Shown here: positions 1 through 12,033 of the stretch, piece after piece | Layout: each line of letters starts with the position of its first letter | How positions within the stretch are numbered: position 1 is the first letter of the stretch | Origin: Nomia melanderi | Taxonomy: Eukaryota; Arthropoda; Insecta; Hymenoptera; Halictidae | Direction of reading: 5' to 3' | Assembly: GCF_051020985.1 (NCBI RefSeq) | Contig: NC_135009.1 | Coordinates: 13,462,606-13,526,605, forward strand | Length of the DNA: 64,000 nt | The notes under the pieces: model-generated | Databases searched by the model: none | The model's input: only the letters and a program-made list of their open reading frames with translations | Told to the model about the DNA's origin: nothing | Program-made: the position numbers and the translations under genes

Positions 1-526
1 CGCGCCCGTGCGGGCGTCACGGACACGCGAGCCTCGATAAGGGAAGATTTATCGGTGAACTTGTCCGTGTACGAAACGCGCGCGAACGTTAACCGTCGCG
101 GCAGTTCGCAGCCACTTCTCGAGTCGGCGTCCCGCGATTTAAGTTTCCGCCCCGGGAGCGAAGGTTAACGCGTCCGCCGCGGTCACCGGTGACCGCCGCT
201 GTTGGACTGCTTGGGAACGACCGTGATAAGAAGACTGATTGTGTGGAGGCAGAATATTTGAGAAGTACGGGTCAATCTGACTCGTGTCGAATTTCATAAG
301 CATTTGATCAGTGTTTCGATTTTTATTCACGCAGTTTTTCTGTTTCGCGATTATTGATATCTTCGAAGCATTGAATATTTGAAATAATTTTAAAAATAAA
401 TTGTTTCGCTTGAATATTATAATGAATGTCTGAAGGAACCGAAAATAATCTATTACTACAATATTCATAGCGATTAGATTTCAGTCGTATCAAATGCTCG
501 GTAGTTCTAGTGTTAATTGTGTAGTC
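1..526. other. Non-coding; GC-rich edge then family F element remnant
   Basis: The first 200 bases are CpG-rich with no gene seen. They contain an 18-bp perfect palindrome, GCGGTCACCGGTGACCGC (179-196). From about 240 to 514 the sequence is AT-rich and matches the family F element of 5858-6081, ending in GGTAGTTCTAGTGTTAA. Confidence 0.5.
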
Positions 527-706
527 TTAACCCTTAGCACTCCAGATGGTTTCGTAATCTATCAGCAACTAATTTTTATGGTATCCCTAGCGAAAATGAG
601 AAACATAACATTTTTCAGATCCTTTATTTTCCTTAGTACAAAATTCGGATGTGTGGAAAATCGAATAATTTTAGGGTAGTTTCTTTAAGATTCGTTGAAA
701 TATTTA
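527..706 (+). mobile_element. TTAA-flanked MITE family A, truncated
   Basis: It begins TTAA-CCCTTAGCACTCCAGATG and matches the full-length copy at 40706-40937 through the ATTTTAGGGTAGTTTCTTT block. The far terminal repeat is missing. It is directly followed by a direct duplication (714-826 and 889-996). Confidence 0.65.
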
Positions 707-713
707 TACCAAC

Positions 714-996
714 CCAGAAGGTACCAGAGGTCCGAACTATAAATAATGAACTCCCGAAACGAATTCACGCCGTACCTCAACGAACATCCATTCAACAAAA
801 GAAAAAACAAAGAAACTCAGATTTAGAATATAAAAAAATATCGTCTTTGTCTAGCCAGAAAATGTGAAGTATCTAAGGAAACACTTCCAGAAGGTACGAG
901 AATTTCGAAATATAAATAATCTCCGGAAGGCAATTCACACCGTACCTCGACGAACATCCATTAACCGAAAGGGGAAACAAAGAAATTCGGATTTAC
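714..996. repeat. Two-copy direct repeat of about 110 bp
   Basis: CCAGAAGGTAC starts each copy (714 and 889). Both continue with ATAAATAAT, an ATTCACNCCGTACCTC block and a CGAACATCCATT block, about 80% alike by eye. The unit spacing is 175 bp. Confidence 0.6.
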
Positions 997-1578
997 CAGC
1001 AAACAGACCCTTTCCCCGAGACGTTCTCCCTGTCCAAGGGGCTAATAAGAAGAGAATACGGGCGTTACGCGGCCGACGCGGTTTTATTAGCCGTCACGTG
1101 GGCCGCGTCGTCCCGTGGGAATACTTTTCGATTCCTTTGTCCGCCGCGTCACAATGGCGTTTCGTCGTGCGGCCAAGTAATCGCATTGTTCTACCGGGAA
1201 TACGTATAGGTACGGGGGAAGGACGGACGAACGGACGGACGGGCCAGGCTCCTCCGCGGTCTGAGTCAATTAATGGCGCACCGGTTCGAGACAAAAGAAA
1301 TCTTCGCGGAGCAACGGGCCGCGCGCTGCCCCCGAACCGTGACCTACCACCTAGGGGGTTGTAAACAAAGCCAGTCGGCAAACAAAGTTGGTAGCGAAGG
1401 CAAACACGATATCCGCCCTTCAAAGTGTCGTGCATAAAGTTGAAGTGCAAGGTACAAGTTCAACCCCCGGTTCCACCCCGCCCCCTTCGATACGTTCACC
1501 GCCGATGGAATTTTGAACGTTGCGTGTATATTTACTTGCACTATGTTATCCGCTCGTTTGGATCCTAGAAATTAGAGG
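997..1578. other. GC-rich non-coding segment
   Basis: CpG-rich sequence with open frames on both strands, none resembling a known protein. No repeat was recognised. I treat it as unique intergenic or intronic DNA. Confidence 0.4.
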
Positions 1579-2053
1579 TTCAACGCTTTGAACAATGTAG
1601 GCTTCAATATTGGTCCAGTTATAATATTAAATATTTCGATGAATCTTGACCCCCTGGCCTATGATGTCTTTCTCAACTCTGATCGATACGGCTGCTTTGT
1701 CGTTAATAACTTATTGGAAAAAGAGAAAAATTCTAAGCATATGTTATGCCTATATTTCCTTTCGAGTATAATAGTTGATTACACAGGAATAATATTTACT
1801 TTGAATTCGAATGAACTGAGTAATATATATATTTGTTGAATCATGTTGAAAATCTTCATCGCGAGTCTCACTTGTTGTAGGGCAAGGGGTTAGAGAAACT
1901 ACCCTAAAATCATTCGATTCTCCACACATCCAAATTTTGCACTAAGGAAAATAAGAGATCGAAGAAATGTTGTAGCATTCCTCATTTTCCCTAGGAATAC
2001 TATAAAAATTAGTTGCAGTTGCTGATAAATTACAAAACCATCTGGAGTGTTAA
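1579..2053 (-). mobile_element. MITE family A with a family C element nested inside
   Basis: The family A ends are TTCA-ACGCTTTGAACAATGTAGG (1579) and CATCTGGAGTG-TTAA (2053). The interior block AAACTACCCTAAAATCATTC is interrupted at its usual CTTTAAAG: after ATCT the sequence enters TTGA-CCCCCTGGCCTATGA and returns at CAAGGGG-TTAG (1646-1893), which is family C. The insertion point is the internal TTAA of family A. Confidence 0.8.
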
Positions 2054-2056
2054 TAG

Positions 2057-2277
2057 TTAACCCTTTGAACTCTATAGGCTCCAATATTGCATCAGTTATA
2101 ATATTAAACATTTTAATGGACCTTAAAGAAACTACCCTAAAATCATTCGATTCTCCACACATCCAAATTTTGCACTAAGGAAAACAACAGATCGAAGAAA
2201 TGTTATATTCCTCATTTTCGCTAGGAATACAAAAATTAGTTGCTGATTACAAAGCAACCCAGAGTGCCAAGGGTCGT
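2057..2277 (-). mobile_element. MITE family A copy
   Basis: It starts TTAA-CCCTTTGAACTCTATAGG and ends CAGAGTGCCAAGGG, about 220 bp. It lies 3 bases after the previous family A copy in the same orientation, so the two form a direct repeat. Confidence 0.75.
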
Positions 2278-3199
2278 CTCAAAAATTCCCAAACACGTTA
2301 ATTTCGTATATCACCTATACAGGGCGTGGTAATCGCGTGAAACCGCGTAACGAGTTCTCCCAAGGCCGCCGAGTAAAAACCGACGACGAAATAGACGTCG
2401 GGAATCATCCACGGGAAACACCGTACAAACTTTCACCCCTGTCGCTCACGCCCGCCTTGTTTTCCGTCTTCACGGCAACTTCCTGTCCTCCCTTCGACTC
2501 CCTTTTCCATCTCTCTCCCCTTTCTCTCGTTCCCTCCTTCCTTCCTTTCGTTTCCTTTTTTCTTCGTTTGTTACCTGTTCCAACGGGACGAAACATCGAG
2601 TACATAGGTACTACCTCCATCTGCCAGTCAGGATGTAGTGTATCGAATTACAGGTGTATTTTGCGGTCGTGTTCGATCTGGCTGCGGTTACGGCGAACCG
2701 GAGATTAAACGCGTCGTTTCTTCGTTTTCGCGTGTTAACGCGCGCTACCGGCCGGGCACGGCTCGGAATTAGATATCGATTGTTATCGTATAATTACTGT
2801 CTTTCCCACGGCTCTCCTGCCGTTATCGCCGTCGTGCTTTCCCTGTTTCATTTAATCATACGCCGGCCCCCTTTCCCGCGGGCCTTTCATTTAACCGCGC
2901 ATCTATGACTGCCTCGTCTTTGTTCCACGTTCGACGCCTGGATAAATAACACGGGAATCAGTTCGATAATTTACCGCGACGGTTCTATAACGTGTGCACG
3001 ATTCCGAGGCGTAATTGGTTCCAGCGGAACGCTGGGGAACGGGAAATTGATTATCGGCGAGGAAAGAATGTTTAACACCTTGCCATCGGATGTGCTTTCG
3101 GTGGAACGCGCGTCAAAGTTATTTTATTCAATTATTATATTCTTGCTTATAGTTACACTATTTAGGGAGGCGTGGATTATTGCTAGGGAGGCAAAATTT
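2278..3199. other. Non-coding, partly pyrimidine-rich
   Basis: A C/T-rich stretch at about 2420-2570 creates long open frames that do not resemble proteins. The rest is GC-rich single-copy-looking DNA. Confidence 0.4.
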
Positions 3200-3414
3200 T
3201 TAACCCTTCGCACTCGGAAGTTTTTCAGAAATATTTTAACATTTTCTGATGAGATATAATCGATGTTTTGTGGACATTGAGGAACGAAGCTATTTTATTT
3301 GAATATTTCTCGAAATGCATTATAGGAAATATAATATTAAATATCAAATTTTATAGTTTTACTGTATGAAATCAAGTGGTGAGTGAGAATCACCTCTCGG
3401 GTGCAAAGGGTTAA
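3200..3414 (+). mobile_element. MITE family B, full length
   Basis: TTAA-CCCTTCGCACTCGGAAG at the left and CTCGGGTGCAAAGGG-TTAA at the right bound a 215-bp AT-rich element. A subterminal imperfect palindrome (GTGAGTGAGAATCACC) lies just inside the right end. No coding capacity. Confidence 0.8.
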
Positions 3415-5302
3415 TAAAATTAATGTTCATTTAATATCTACAGATAAGTAAGCTTCATATCGTAACGATACAAATTCAGCGAAGTAATGTTTATTTTGTA
3501 ATGAAGTTATTATAGTTCACTCAGCTAAACTATGATTCAATCAGATGATTTAATTATCTTTTCGATTCGTATAATGCATCGATACGTGAAATATTGGGAT
3601 ACAAAAGCTTTGTTTCTCCATTCACTTGTGGTTTCTCTTCGAGTTCGTTTCAAAAAACATCGTTTTTGTCTAGTTAGAAAATGTTAAATATTTCTAATGA
3701 AATACTTCCGAGTGCAAAGGATTTGTATAATGCCTCAATACGTGAAACATTAATAAAACAGCTTTGTTCCTCAATGTACTGATTTCTCTTCAAATTAGTC
3801 TCAAAGAACATCGTCTTCGTAAACAAACGTTAAATATTTCTAGTAAGAAACATCCGAGTGCAAAGGCTTTAATTATTTACTCGCTATCTTTGGGAAACAC
3901 TGTAGTTATGTTTTCTACTGTAATATCACAAATGATTGCAGTAGAAATCGTTAAAACAGTTAATTATCGCGATGAAACTCATTGTCGAGTTCGCCTCTGT
4001 CTAGAACCGCAAAGGGTTATCGTCTCGAAAACGCTTTTCAATTCGGATTGATCGACTAAGTATCGCAGCTGGAACCTTCGGTAAGGTTTCAGGTTGATGA
4101 TTCAACCGCGTTCCCTCGCGGCCAGCGCCCAGATCATTTACCAGACAAGATTCGAATGACCGAACGGCGGCGTCGCTGCGAGCAGCTTCTTCCGCGGGGA
4201 TCCTTATCTTCGGCGAATCGACCTAAATAGCGACTGGTCGCCCGGCGTTTCTGTTTTTCGCCTCTCTCGCTGGTCCGAAGCCACGAAATCCCGCCGCCAT
4301 CTTTTTACCGGCACTTTAGTATCGCGTTAAATCGGAATTTATGGCCTCCCACGGAACGCAGCGCGCGCTTCCGCCGGCGGTTCCCTCGCATCGTTTAGAA
4401 AAATCACGTTCCCGTTGTAACGTACACACACACGTAGACACACAAGCATACATATGTATATATTTTTCAATTTTACGCTGTCCGCGTTTTATTGTTTTAT
4501 TTTTTTAATGGACTGCCACGCCGGCGGACGCCGGCGGCCCGGTGATTGGATTGGAATTTTAGCGGGGATTCTTGGGAATTAATCGCGATGATTGATGTTT
4601 GATTTCAATCCTATCAAACGACAATTACTCTTTAACCGGGAATAATAGTTCGTTTCGCGTTTTAACGGGAATGAATTGAACGTGGTAACTCGACGATTCG
4701 ACGAGACGCGAAAAGATATTTCGAAAATACCAAAATCAGTCGAACCGACCAACTTCGCGCAAACGTCCAAATCAGTGTTCAATCGCAATTACCCGTGTAG
4801 ATACGAAAATCATCGACGTACAGTAGAAATGTACGCAAGTAATAAATCGAAGCCGCGCAATCGACGATCGTTCGGAACGTCGGATCCTGCACTCGAGGTC
4901 GAAGATAAGCGTCTAACGCAATCTCCCGAGCCCCCGTCAGCAGATAAAGCATGATGGATCATGAAATCTCGCCGGCCGCGACACCGTCATGCCTCTCCCG
5001 AGAAAAATCACTGTCGCAGAGGCAGCCCGCTCGGACACGATCGTCGGGGACACGCGGAACCCGGAGCATATCTATATTTTATCGGCGATAAAGCGCAGCG
5101 GCGCGTAGCTAGGTGCCCGGGGGCCGGTTCTTACTGCAAGTGGCAAGAAAAACCGGCGCGGGTAATTAACATTCGGCTCGTAAAATAAATCATCCGGCGT
5201 AAAATTAGGGGCCATTAAAACGCGACGCGGCCGTTCGTTCGTTCGGTCTTTTCGGTCTTTTCGTTCGACGAGGGATACACACTGTGTATACACTACTGTG
5301 TA
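3415..5302. other. Non-coding; degenerate family B fragments then GC-rich DNA
   Basis: Fragments resembling the right end of family B (GAGTGCAAAGG) recur near 3710 and 3855. From about 4080 the sequence becomes GC-rich without a recognisable gene. A short CA/TA microsatellite lies near 4425-4460. Confidence 0.4.
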
Positions 5303-5695
5303 GATGCTTTTGATACTGGAACTACTGAGCAGTCGAAATGTGTAGTAATTAACCCCTCGTCATGGGATATCGAGTCAGACTCGTAACGAGGTTCTCAAAG
5401 TTAGATGAATTATATATCGAGTGATTCTGATTTCGAATTAACATTGGATTTACGGATATTTATTGGATTATTCTATTGTTCTCGGGAGGATTGGTGTTTG
5501 TTTAGATCTAGGATATCGAATGTTTAAAAATGTAGATACTTCTGATATTAGAACTACTAAGCAGTCGAAATGCGAAGTAATTAACCCCTCGTCATGGGAA
5601 TTAACATTGGATTTACGGATATTTATTGGATTATTCTATTGTTCTCGGGAAGATTGGTGTTTGTTTAGATCTGGGACATCAAATGTTTAAAGATG
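5303..5695. repeat. Direct repeat, about 230-bp unit
   Basis: GAACTACT(G/A)AGCAGTCGAAATG, AATTAACCCCTCGTCATGGG and the ATTGGATTATTCTATTGTTC block occur twice. The second copy starts near 5536 and has an internal deletion relative to the first. Confidence 0.65.
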
Positions 5696-5857
5696 TATTA
5701 TTAAGAGCCATGATCACGTAATTGAATCAATCAAAATTGCATATTAATCAAATATTCGAAGCAGAATATTTGAGAATTACGGGTCAATTTGACGCGTATC
5801 GAATCTCATAAGATTTGAACAATGTTTCGATTTTTATTACATACGCAGTTGTGTATC

Positions 5858-6081
5858 TTAACACTAGAACTACCGTAACAGTAAAAATGACTGGTTTCGA
5901 TTTGTTCGTTTAGCAATTATTGATATCTTCGAAGCATTGAATATTCGAAATGATTTTGAAAATAAATAGTTTCATTTCAGTACTATAATGAATGTCTGAA
6001 GAAACTGAAAACAATCTATTGTTACAATTTTTATAGGAATTGCATTAATCGTATTAAATGCTCAGTAGTTCGTGCTAAGAT
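5858..6081 (+). mobile_element. MITE family F
   Basis: It starts TTAA-CACTAGAACTACCG and ends near GCTCAGTAGTTCGTG, about 220 bp. The core TTATTGATATCTTCGAAGCA is shared with copies near 340-514, 20403-20613, 39200-39376, 40934-41138 and 53970-54173. Confidence 0.75.
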
Positions 6082-6756
6082 GTGTATAATCGTCGAACAC
6101 GGTTAACTGATTAAAGAATCCTCGTCGGCAAAGGGTCGACGCTAGATGCAAAGAACCCAAATCCCCCGTACCCGGCTAATTACCGCCTATCCGAGTGTCT
6201 CACGGGCAACAGCCCTAAAACAGACGAAAACCCTTGGACGGCGAGCCCCGATAAATCCTGGTCCGAGTTGTTCGACAAGAAAGAAGGGAAAAGAAAATAA
6301 AAGCTGGCGGCTAACGTGTCGGGTAGATGGACGAGTAGCTGAGCGAGCGAGCGAGTGAGTGGGTGGATGGGCGGGTTGCGGGTCGTACGGTGGTCACCGG
6401 TCGTTGATGCGATGTTAATTAGCCTCCTCGGGCGCGAGGAGGGTCGGGATCGAAAGTGTGCGACGGTAATTATATCTCGAGCGGTCGGGCTGGGTCTACC
6501 GGTTGCTCGCTTCCATCCGCGAAAACCCGCTCGACTCGCGCGCCGCAGCGCCGATCGGGTATAACGGATCGGGAGACGGTAAATAATTCAGCGCGCGGTC
6601 GTAATGGCCGGCTCTTTCCCGAGTGACCGTGACAAAGGGCGGAAAATCACGGAACCGAGGCGCTCACCGTCGCGCCCGCGTACAAGGTGTTTCCCAAATC
6701 GCGGCGCGACCCGACCGGCAATTATTTTATATGGAAAGAGGAGAATCTCGAATTTT
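6082..6756. other. GC-rich non-coding segment
   Basis: CpG-rich, with a short GAGC/GAGT repeat near 6335-6362. Open frames on both strands are compositional, and no gene was recognised. Confidence 0.4.
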
Positions 6757-7223
6757 TTAACCCTTTGAACTGTGTAGGATCGAGTATTGTGGTAGTTATA
6801 ATATTGACCCTTTGCACTCCTGAAGTTTCTCATTAGAAATACTCGATATCTTTTAATGAAATACGAATGACATTCTTTCAAAGTGACTTAACGAGACATC
6901 GTATATAAATTGAAGACAGAGGCTGTTTTATTTGAATATTTCACATGTCGATGCATTGTACAACGTTTAATATGAAATGACGAACTTTATAATTTTGCTG
7001 TGTTAATGAAATTGGCGACTGAGAGCCTACGGAGTGCAAAGGGTTGAATATTTTAATGAATCTTAAAGAAACTACCCTAAAATTATTCTATTTTCCATCC
7101 AAATTTTCTACTGAGAAGGGAAATAAAAGATCGAAGGAACGTTATATTTCTATTTTTCGTTAGGAATACTATAAACATTAGTTGCAGATAGATTACAAAA
7201 CAACCCAGAGTGCTAAGGGTTAA
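6757..7223 (-). mobile_element. MITE family A interrupted by a nested family B
   Basis: Family A ends are TTAA-CCCTTTGAACTGTGTAGG (6757) and AGAGTGCTAAGGG-TTAA (7223). Family B occupies 6804-7047, with TTGA-CCCTTTGCACTCC and GGAGTGCAAAGGG-TTGA. TTGA is duplicated on both sides where uninterrupted family A copies have ATATTAAATATT. This is a clean case of insertion with a 4-bp target duplication. Confidence 0.85.
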
Positions 7224-8179
7224 ATGTACAATATAAGTAACAGCGATAGAAATGTCCAAGTATGAAACTAACACTTCGATCAGAAGGGTGAAATAGGATG
7301 AAATCAGCTTGCTCGTTCACAATGAAACCTCTCCGTACATCAGAGCTCACGGGGGAATCGTCGGACCCAGCCGAAACTGTGAATATCGAGTTCCCCGGAT
7401 CCGGTCTGCGAAATAAAGAAATTCCTCATGAAACGTCGAGTCCACCCTTACCGCCCGGAACGCCTCAATTATTCGCGTCCGCGCGCACGCGGCTCGCCGT
7501 ACGATTATTCCGGACTGCTCTTCTCGCAGACGTTCGGTTATTTTCTTTCCCCAGCCTCCCGTCCATTTCTCTAATGAATATTAATCGCGACCTTCGAGTC
7601 TTCCGCCGCTCCGCGCCGCGCCGCGCCGGTACCGTCGGTTGAAACGAGCGTTTTACGTGTCGCGCGGCTCGTCCTGTTGCTCCGGGACCGTGAAAATCAG
7701 CCGCGCGTCGATTCGTTTGCATGGAAACGCGGCTTTTCTCTGTCCCTCCTGTCCGCCCGTGGCTCGGGCTTCTCTCTTTTGCAGGCTGCGTTGTCCCCGG
7801 CCGCCAACGCAACCGTTGCACGCCAATAATCCGGCGTGCCTCGTTCAAGACGCACTGGGGAATCGATATTTCAGCCTCTCCCTTCGAGAGAAAAAAATCC
7901 CACGGACGCCTTCCAGGTGCACGTGTGCGTGTGTTTATGCACTGGGTGTTTCCTAAACGAGCCATTCATTTTCCCGGAGTTACCGATTTCACGGGAGAAC
8001 GGTTGCGACTCGGAAACGTTCACCGGCGAACGATTCAAATCGCAGTTTAAGTGGGAAGGGTGGATCCGCGTGAAGAAATGATTGGAAAATGTGAAACGAG
8101 ATTTTAATGTTCTGTGGATAGTACGGGAATGCGTTCGATAACTCGTTAACATTTATGACGATTATCTCAGCGAGGGGAA
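7224..8179. other. GC-rich non-coding segment
   Basis: CpG-rich DNA with overlapping open frames on both strands (up to 166 codons) that do not resemble known proteins. No repeat was recognised. Confidence 0.4.
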
Positions 8180-8410
8180 TTAACCCTTAGTCCTATGCCG
8201 AGTCAGACGTTCTATTCTATTGCAACCTCTACCAGTTTCAATTTTTTCTATATTTATCTGTGGTATCACAATTGTATTTAAAGGTAACGTTTCAGTGACT
8301 CCCAAATATTATTGAGTAAATAAATAGAGCGTCATTAAGCTGTAATTGAATGAACGTCGACGTGAACCTCAAAGTGAGAAACCAAGAGCACTTCGGATCG
8401 CAAAGGGTTG
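8180..8410 (+). mobile_element. TTAA MITE, variant related to family B
   Basis: TTAA-CCCTTAGTCCTATGCC and GGATCGCAAAGGG-TTGA bound about 230 bp of AT-rich sequence. The interior differs from other family B copies, so it may be a separate family. Confidence 0.6.
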
Positions 8411-8485
8411 AGAGAGGAATTATTCTAATCGAAGATATAATCTCGAGGAATTTCGAATTATTTCAATTTCTAAATATTTAGTATC

Positions 8486-8890
8486 AATCATTACATATTA
8501 CGTATATATTGAAAATCCTGTTTTCCAATCGTTTTCCATATAGAATTTACTCCCAGTCTTACTAGCATCATACAAATAATCAAAGATCGACCGAATAATT
8601 CGAAACCTCACCTCTCAACACCTTACCAAACAACCAACAGACCAAAAGTAACCTCGAAACAGGTTACCAACTCATAGAGCTCAAATAATTACATATTACG
8701 TATATATTGAAAACTCTATATTTTCCAATCGTTAGTTTTCCATATAGAATTCACTCCTAGTCTTACTATCATCATACGAATAATCAAAGATCGACCAAAT
8801 AATTCAAAACAACACCTTACCAAATAACCAAACCAACAACTTACCAAAAGTAACCTCGAAACAGATTACCAAAAACTCTCACCTCAACCC
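8486..8890. repeat. Tandem duplication, about 198-bp unit
   Basis: ATTACATATTACGTATATAT, TTCCATATAGAATT and AATCAAAGATCGACC appear in the same order twice, starting near 8492 and 8690. Confidence 0.75.
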
Positions 8891-10041
8891 ATAGAGCTCA
8901 AACCATCGACGCCCTAAACGCGCAATCAACGTCCATCTCGACTCCGGTCTCCTCGGATTCTCACAGAAATCATTTAAAGCCCACTTTCCTGAAAACATAC
9001 TTTCCCCGATACTCGGCCCGAGCGCCTCGAAACGCCTCGATTATACGGGCGAGCGACCGGCGCGGCGGGAAAAGGGTGTGACTGACTGACTGACTGGGCT
9101 GCTCTTCTCCAGCTCTTGGCGTGCAACCCGGTGCGCGTCGAACGAGGACGAGCATTATATCCACATCTACATACATATACATACATATATATACATATGC
9201 CACGGACCGAGTATCTTTAATATCTTTAATCCACACCCCTGCGCGGGAAAGCGGAACGGAGGTATGCGTGCAGGAAGCGAGAGAGGCACCCCTAAGAGGC
9301 TACGCCGTTAGACCAGGGGGTAGCGGCGGGTCTCTCGCCGTTTGAGCTACGCAGGCGCGGTTTATCGACTGCCGCATATATATAGAGAAGCGAGAAAAGC
9401 GTTCCGTTCCGTTCCGTTCCGTTCCGTTTCGTTTCGTTTCGTTTCGTTTCGCAGTAACCCGAACAATTTCTCTGCTTGCAGCTACACCGTTCCTCCCGTT
9501 TTCCCACCCCTCAGTCGGTCTCCCTCTGTCTCTCCTCTCTTTTCCCTTTTGTCCGCCACGGCCCGTTCGTCTCGGCTCCGGATATTTGTCCGGATTGCAA
9601 TTGCACAGAGCTTTTTCCCACTCGGCCATCCCCCTCCTCCCCGCGGCCGCCCCCGTCGCTACCCCCTTGTGTCTCTCTGAGAGACCACGCTCTGTCCTAC
9701 GGCTTTTCTTATCCTTGTCTTTTCTGCTCAGCCCCCTTTGTCCCGGCTTTTATTCTCTCGCCGCGTAGATGCGTCTGGCGTTGTCCCCGTCGCACGCGTC
9801 TCGCCGATATTTCAGAGGTCCAACCCCCGAGCCGGAATCATTCCGGCACTCGATCATCGCGCCGGCCGCTCGGAGCGCGGAGTAGTCGGAGAAGCAATGG
9901 ATTATAATCTGACGATCGAGCGAATGTTATGGGGAATCTGAGAGTGATTATCATCGCGAGCTTCGCGGTTTGGGATGCTTGGGACGTTCTGGTTTTTAAG
10001 GGATGCGAGATGGGATTGCGTTGTACGGTGATTCGCTAGTG
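8891..10041. other. GC-rich non-coding segment with short tandem repeats
   Basis: It contains (GACT)n at 9079-9098, TA/CA-rich sequence at 9166-9198, and five GTTCC units followed by five GTTTC units (9401-9450). C-rich pyrimidine sequence follows to about 9760. Long open frames here are repeat- or composition-driven. Confidence 0.5.
9401..9450. repeat. Pentanucleotide repeat (GTTCC)5(GTTTC)5
   Basis: Five perfect GTTCC units are followed immediately by five perfect GTTTC units, a compound minisatellite in which the second block differs by one transition. Confidence 0.95.
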
Positions 10042-10287
10042 TTCAACCCCTTGGCCTGTGGTTTCTTTCTCGACTCTGATCGATACGGCTACTTTGTCGT
10101 TAATAATTTATTGGAAAAAGAGAGAAATTCTAAGCATATGTTGTGATTATATTTTCTTTTAAGTATGATAGTTGATTGCTGAGGAATAATTACTTTGAAT
10201 TCGAATGAAATGAGTAATATATGTATTTGTTGAATTATGTTGAAAATCTTCGCCACGAGTCTCAATCGTCGTAGGGCAAGGGGTTGA
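10042..10287 (+). mobile_element. MITE family C, full length
   Basis: TTCA-ACCCCTTGGCCTGTG at the left and TCGTAGGGCAAGGGG-TTGA at the right bound about 246 bp. The internal blocks GATCGATACGGCTACTTTGT and AATTTATTGGAAAAAGAG match 1646-1893, 35875-36090 and 53871-54489. Confidence 0.8.
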
Positions 10288-11450
10288 TGGAGTTGATAGA
10301 TTAGTTACTCGGTTGGCTAAGCGTTAACAAAATAGATAACGACATTTCAGAAACTAGAAGTGTATACTATTCACTGTTACTAAATTCGTAGTGTTCCAAT
10401 TCACGTAAAAGACGCGTGGAGAAACTCCGCGTAAATCGAGGTGCGACACTCGAACTAAACTGATGAAAAATCTAAAAATGTGAATCCTATCTCTCAGCAC
10501 TGATATGTCAATCGATAAAGCCAATGCTACCCTTTATTTACCTACCTTCGCTACCTTGGAACAATATAATTACCTTTAATTACATACAGATAGCCAATCG
10601 TTACATAAACTTCAACAAAACACCCCAAACGATCCTACTAATCTCACAACTAAGTTAACCCCAAAAAACAAGCGTCAAAACCAAAACACTGTAGACAACA
10701 GCGAATGATTACACAATAAATCATCGATAAAATAAGTTGATCGTCCAGCGAAGCAATCCCCAAGGACGCCAGAGTGTCCACGTGATTCTTGGCCTGAATC
10801 TTCCCCGGCTTTTGCATAATTTCTCGCCGTTCGATCCCCGGGGGCGATTTTGGACGTCACGGTGTAAGGTCCGTGGACCTACAGCCTGTTGATCGTTTTA
10901 TGAAAATTTCATGACACCGTCGGCCATGTTTGCCTCCTCGGATACACCTAGCCGGCCGCCTACCCACCTAGCTACCCGGCCAAGTGCACGGCAGCTCGCT
11001 CACCCTTCCCGCGGCGCGTAATATTCCATATCGGGGACGGCCATTATCGGGGACGCCGTCGGCGGCCCCCGCGCGCGCGTCTTCGATTATATCGATACGG
11101 CTCGGCGCGGGGTTCCGGGATAAATCGTGCCGGAAACATCTGTCCTCCGGCGAAAGAAATTCCACGGGGCCCCTCCGCATGGGAGATATTGCCCTTCCCG
11201 ACGCGGCCCGAACGGAAAATTAATAGGCACCGACGCAGTGGTCTGCGTTCGTTAACACCGCAACTGTCCAGGGTAATAAATCGACTGCTCCACGTACTTT
11301 TTATTGGGAGTTATCTCAATAACCGTTTGGATGTTAAACTTTTGTGGATGTTTAACGAAAATCTTGATGTTTCAGTGACTGAGTCATTTGTTTGTTCAGT
11401 GCTCCAAATATGAAAATTCGACTTTTTTCGAATTTTCGAAGGTTAATGGT
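10288..11450. other. Non-coding, mixed composition
   Basis: It begins with a family I end (CGGTTGGCTAAGCGTTAAC near 10312). AT-rich sequence follows to about 10700, then a GC-rich block (10740-11250). No gene was recognised. Confidence 0.4.
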
Positions 11451-11671
11451 TTAATTGCACTCCAGATAGTTTTGTGATGTGTCAACTCTTACCAATTTTG
11501 ATAGTAGTCCTATTGAAAATTAACAATGTTATAACGTTTCTTAGATCTTTAATTCTCTTCTCAGTAGAAATTTTGTATGTTTGGAAGATCTGAGAATCTT
11601 AAGGTGGTTTTCTTCAAATTCATTGAAATATTTAATATTAGGACTGGTGCAATATCGGAGCGAATGTTAAC
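11451..11671 (+). mobile_element. MITE family A copy
   Basis: TTAA-TTGCACTCCAGATAG begins a family A copy that runs through CTTAAGGTGGTTTTCTTCAA to a TTAA at 11668. Its right terminal repeat is degenerate. Confidence 0.6.
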
Positions 11672-11821
11672 CCTTTGAACTCTGTAGTAATGAGTGTTGA
11701 GTAATGAGTGTTCGTACTATGAATAACATGATCTATATATAGATCACTGGGAACAACAATACAATATACTATGACAATTTAGAGTGAGTGATCCATTAAT
11801 AGATCACTGAGACTTAATGGG

Positions 11822-12033
11822 TTCACCCTTTGCAGACGAAGACTCTTAAAGTACACAAAGCTTGCAACATACGAAGCTAAGTTATACATCGAATGCTTAA
11901 AACATAGCAAAAAATGGAACTACACACTGATAACTTGCTATTCAAGTAACTAAGTCATTCGTTTGCAACCTGGTATTCCAAATATGAAAATTTCATCTGA
12001 CCGAAATGTCAACATTCGTCCGCAAAGGGTTAA
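11822..12033 (+). mobile_element. MITE family G, full length
   Basis: TTCA-CCCTTTGCAGACGAAG and CGTCCGCAAAGGG-TTAA bound 212 bp. A subterminal palindrome of the form CGAAATGT-CNACATTCG lies inside the right end. A second copy is at about 55037-55347. The right half is the founder of the tandem array that follows. Confidence 0.8.

Noticed and set aside
7465..7965. 166-codon minus-strand frame
   Set aside because: CpG-rich composition gives long frames on both strands at once. No protein similarity was recognised.
9476..9907. 143-codon plus-strand frame rich in Pro, Ser and Arg
   Set aside because: It lies in a C/T-rich low-complexity stretch with several overlapping frames of similar length, and it has no domain or start context.
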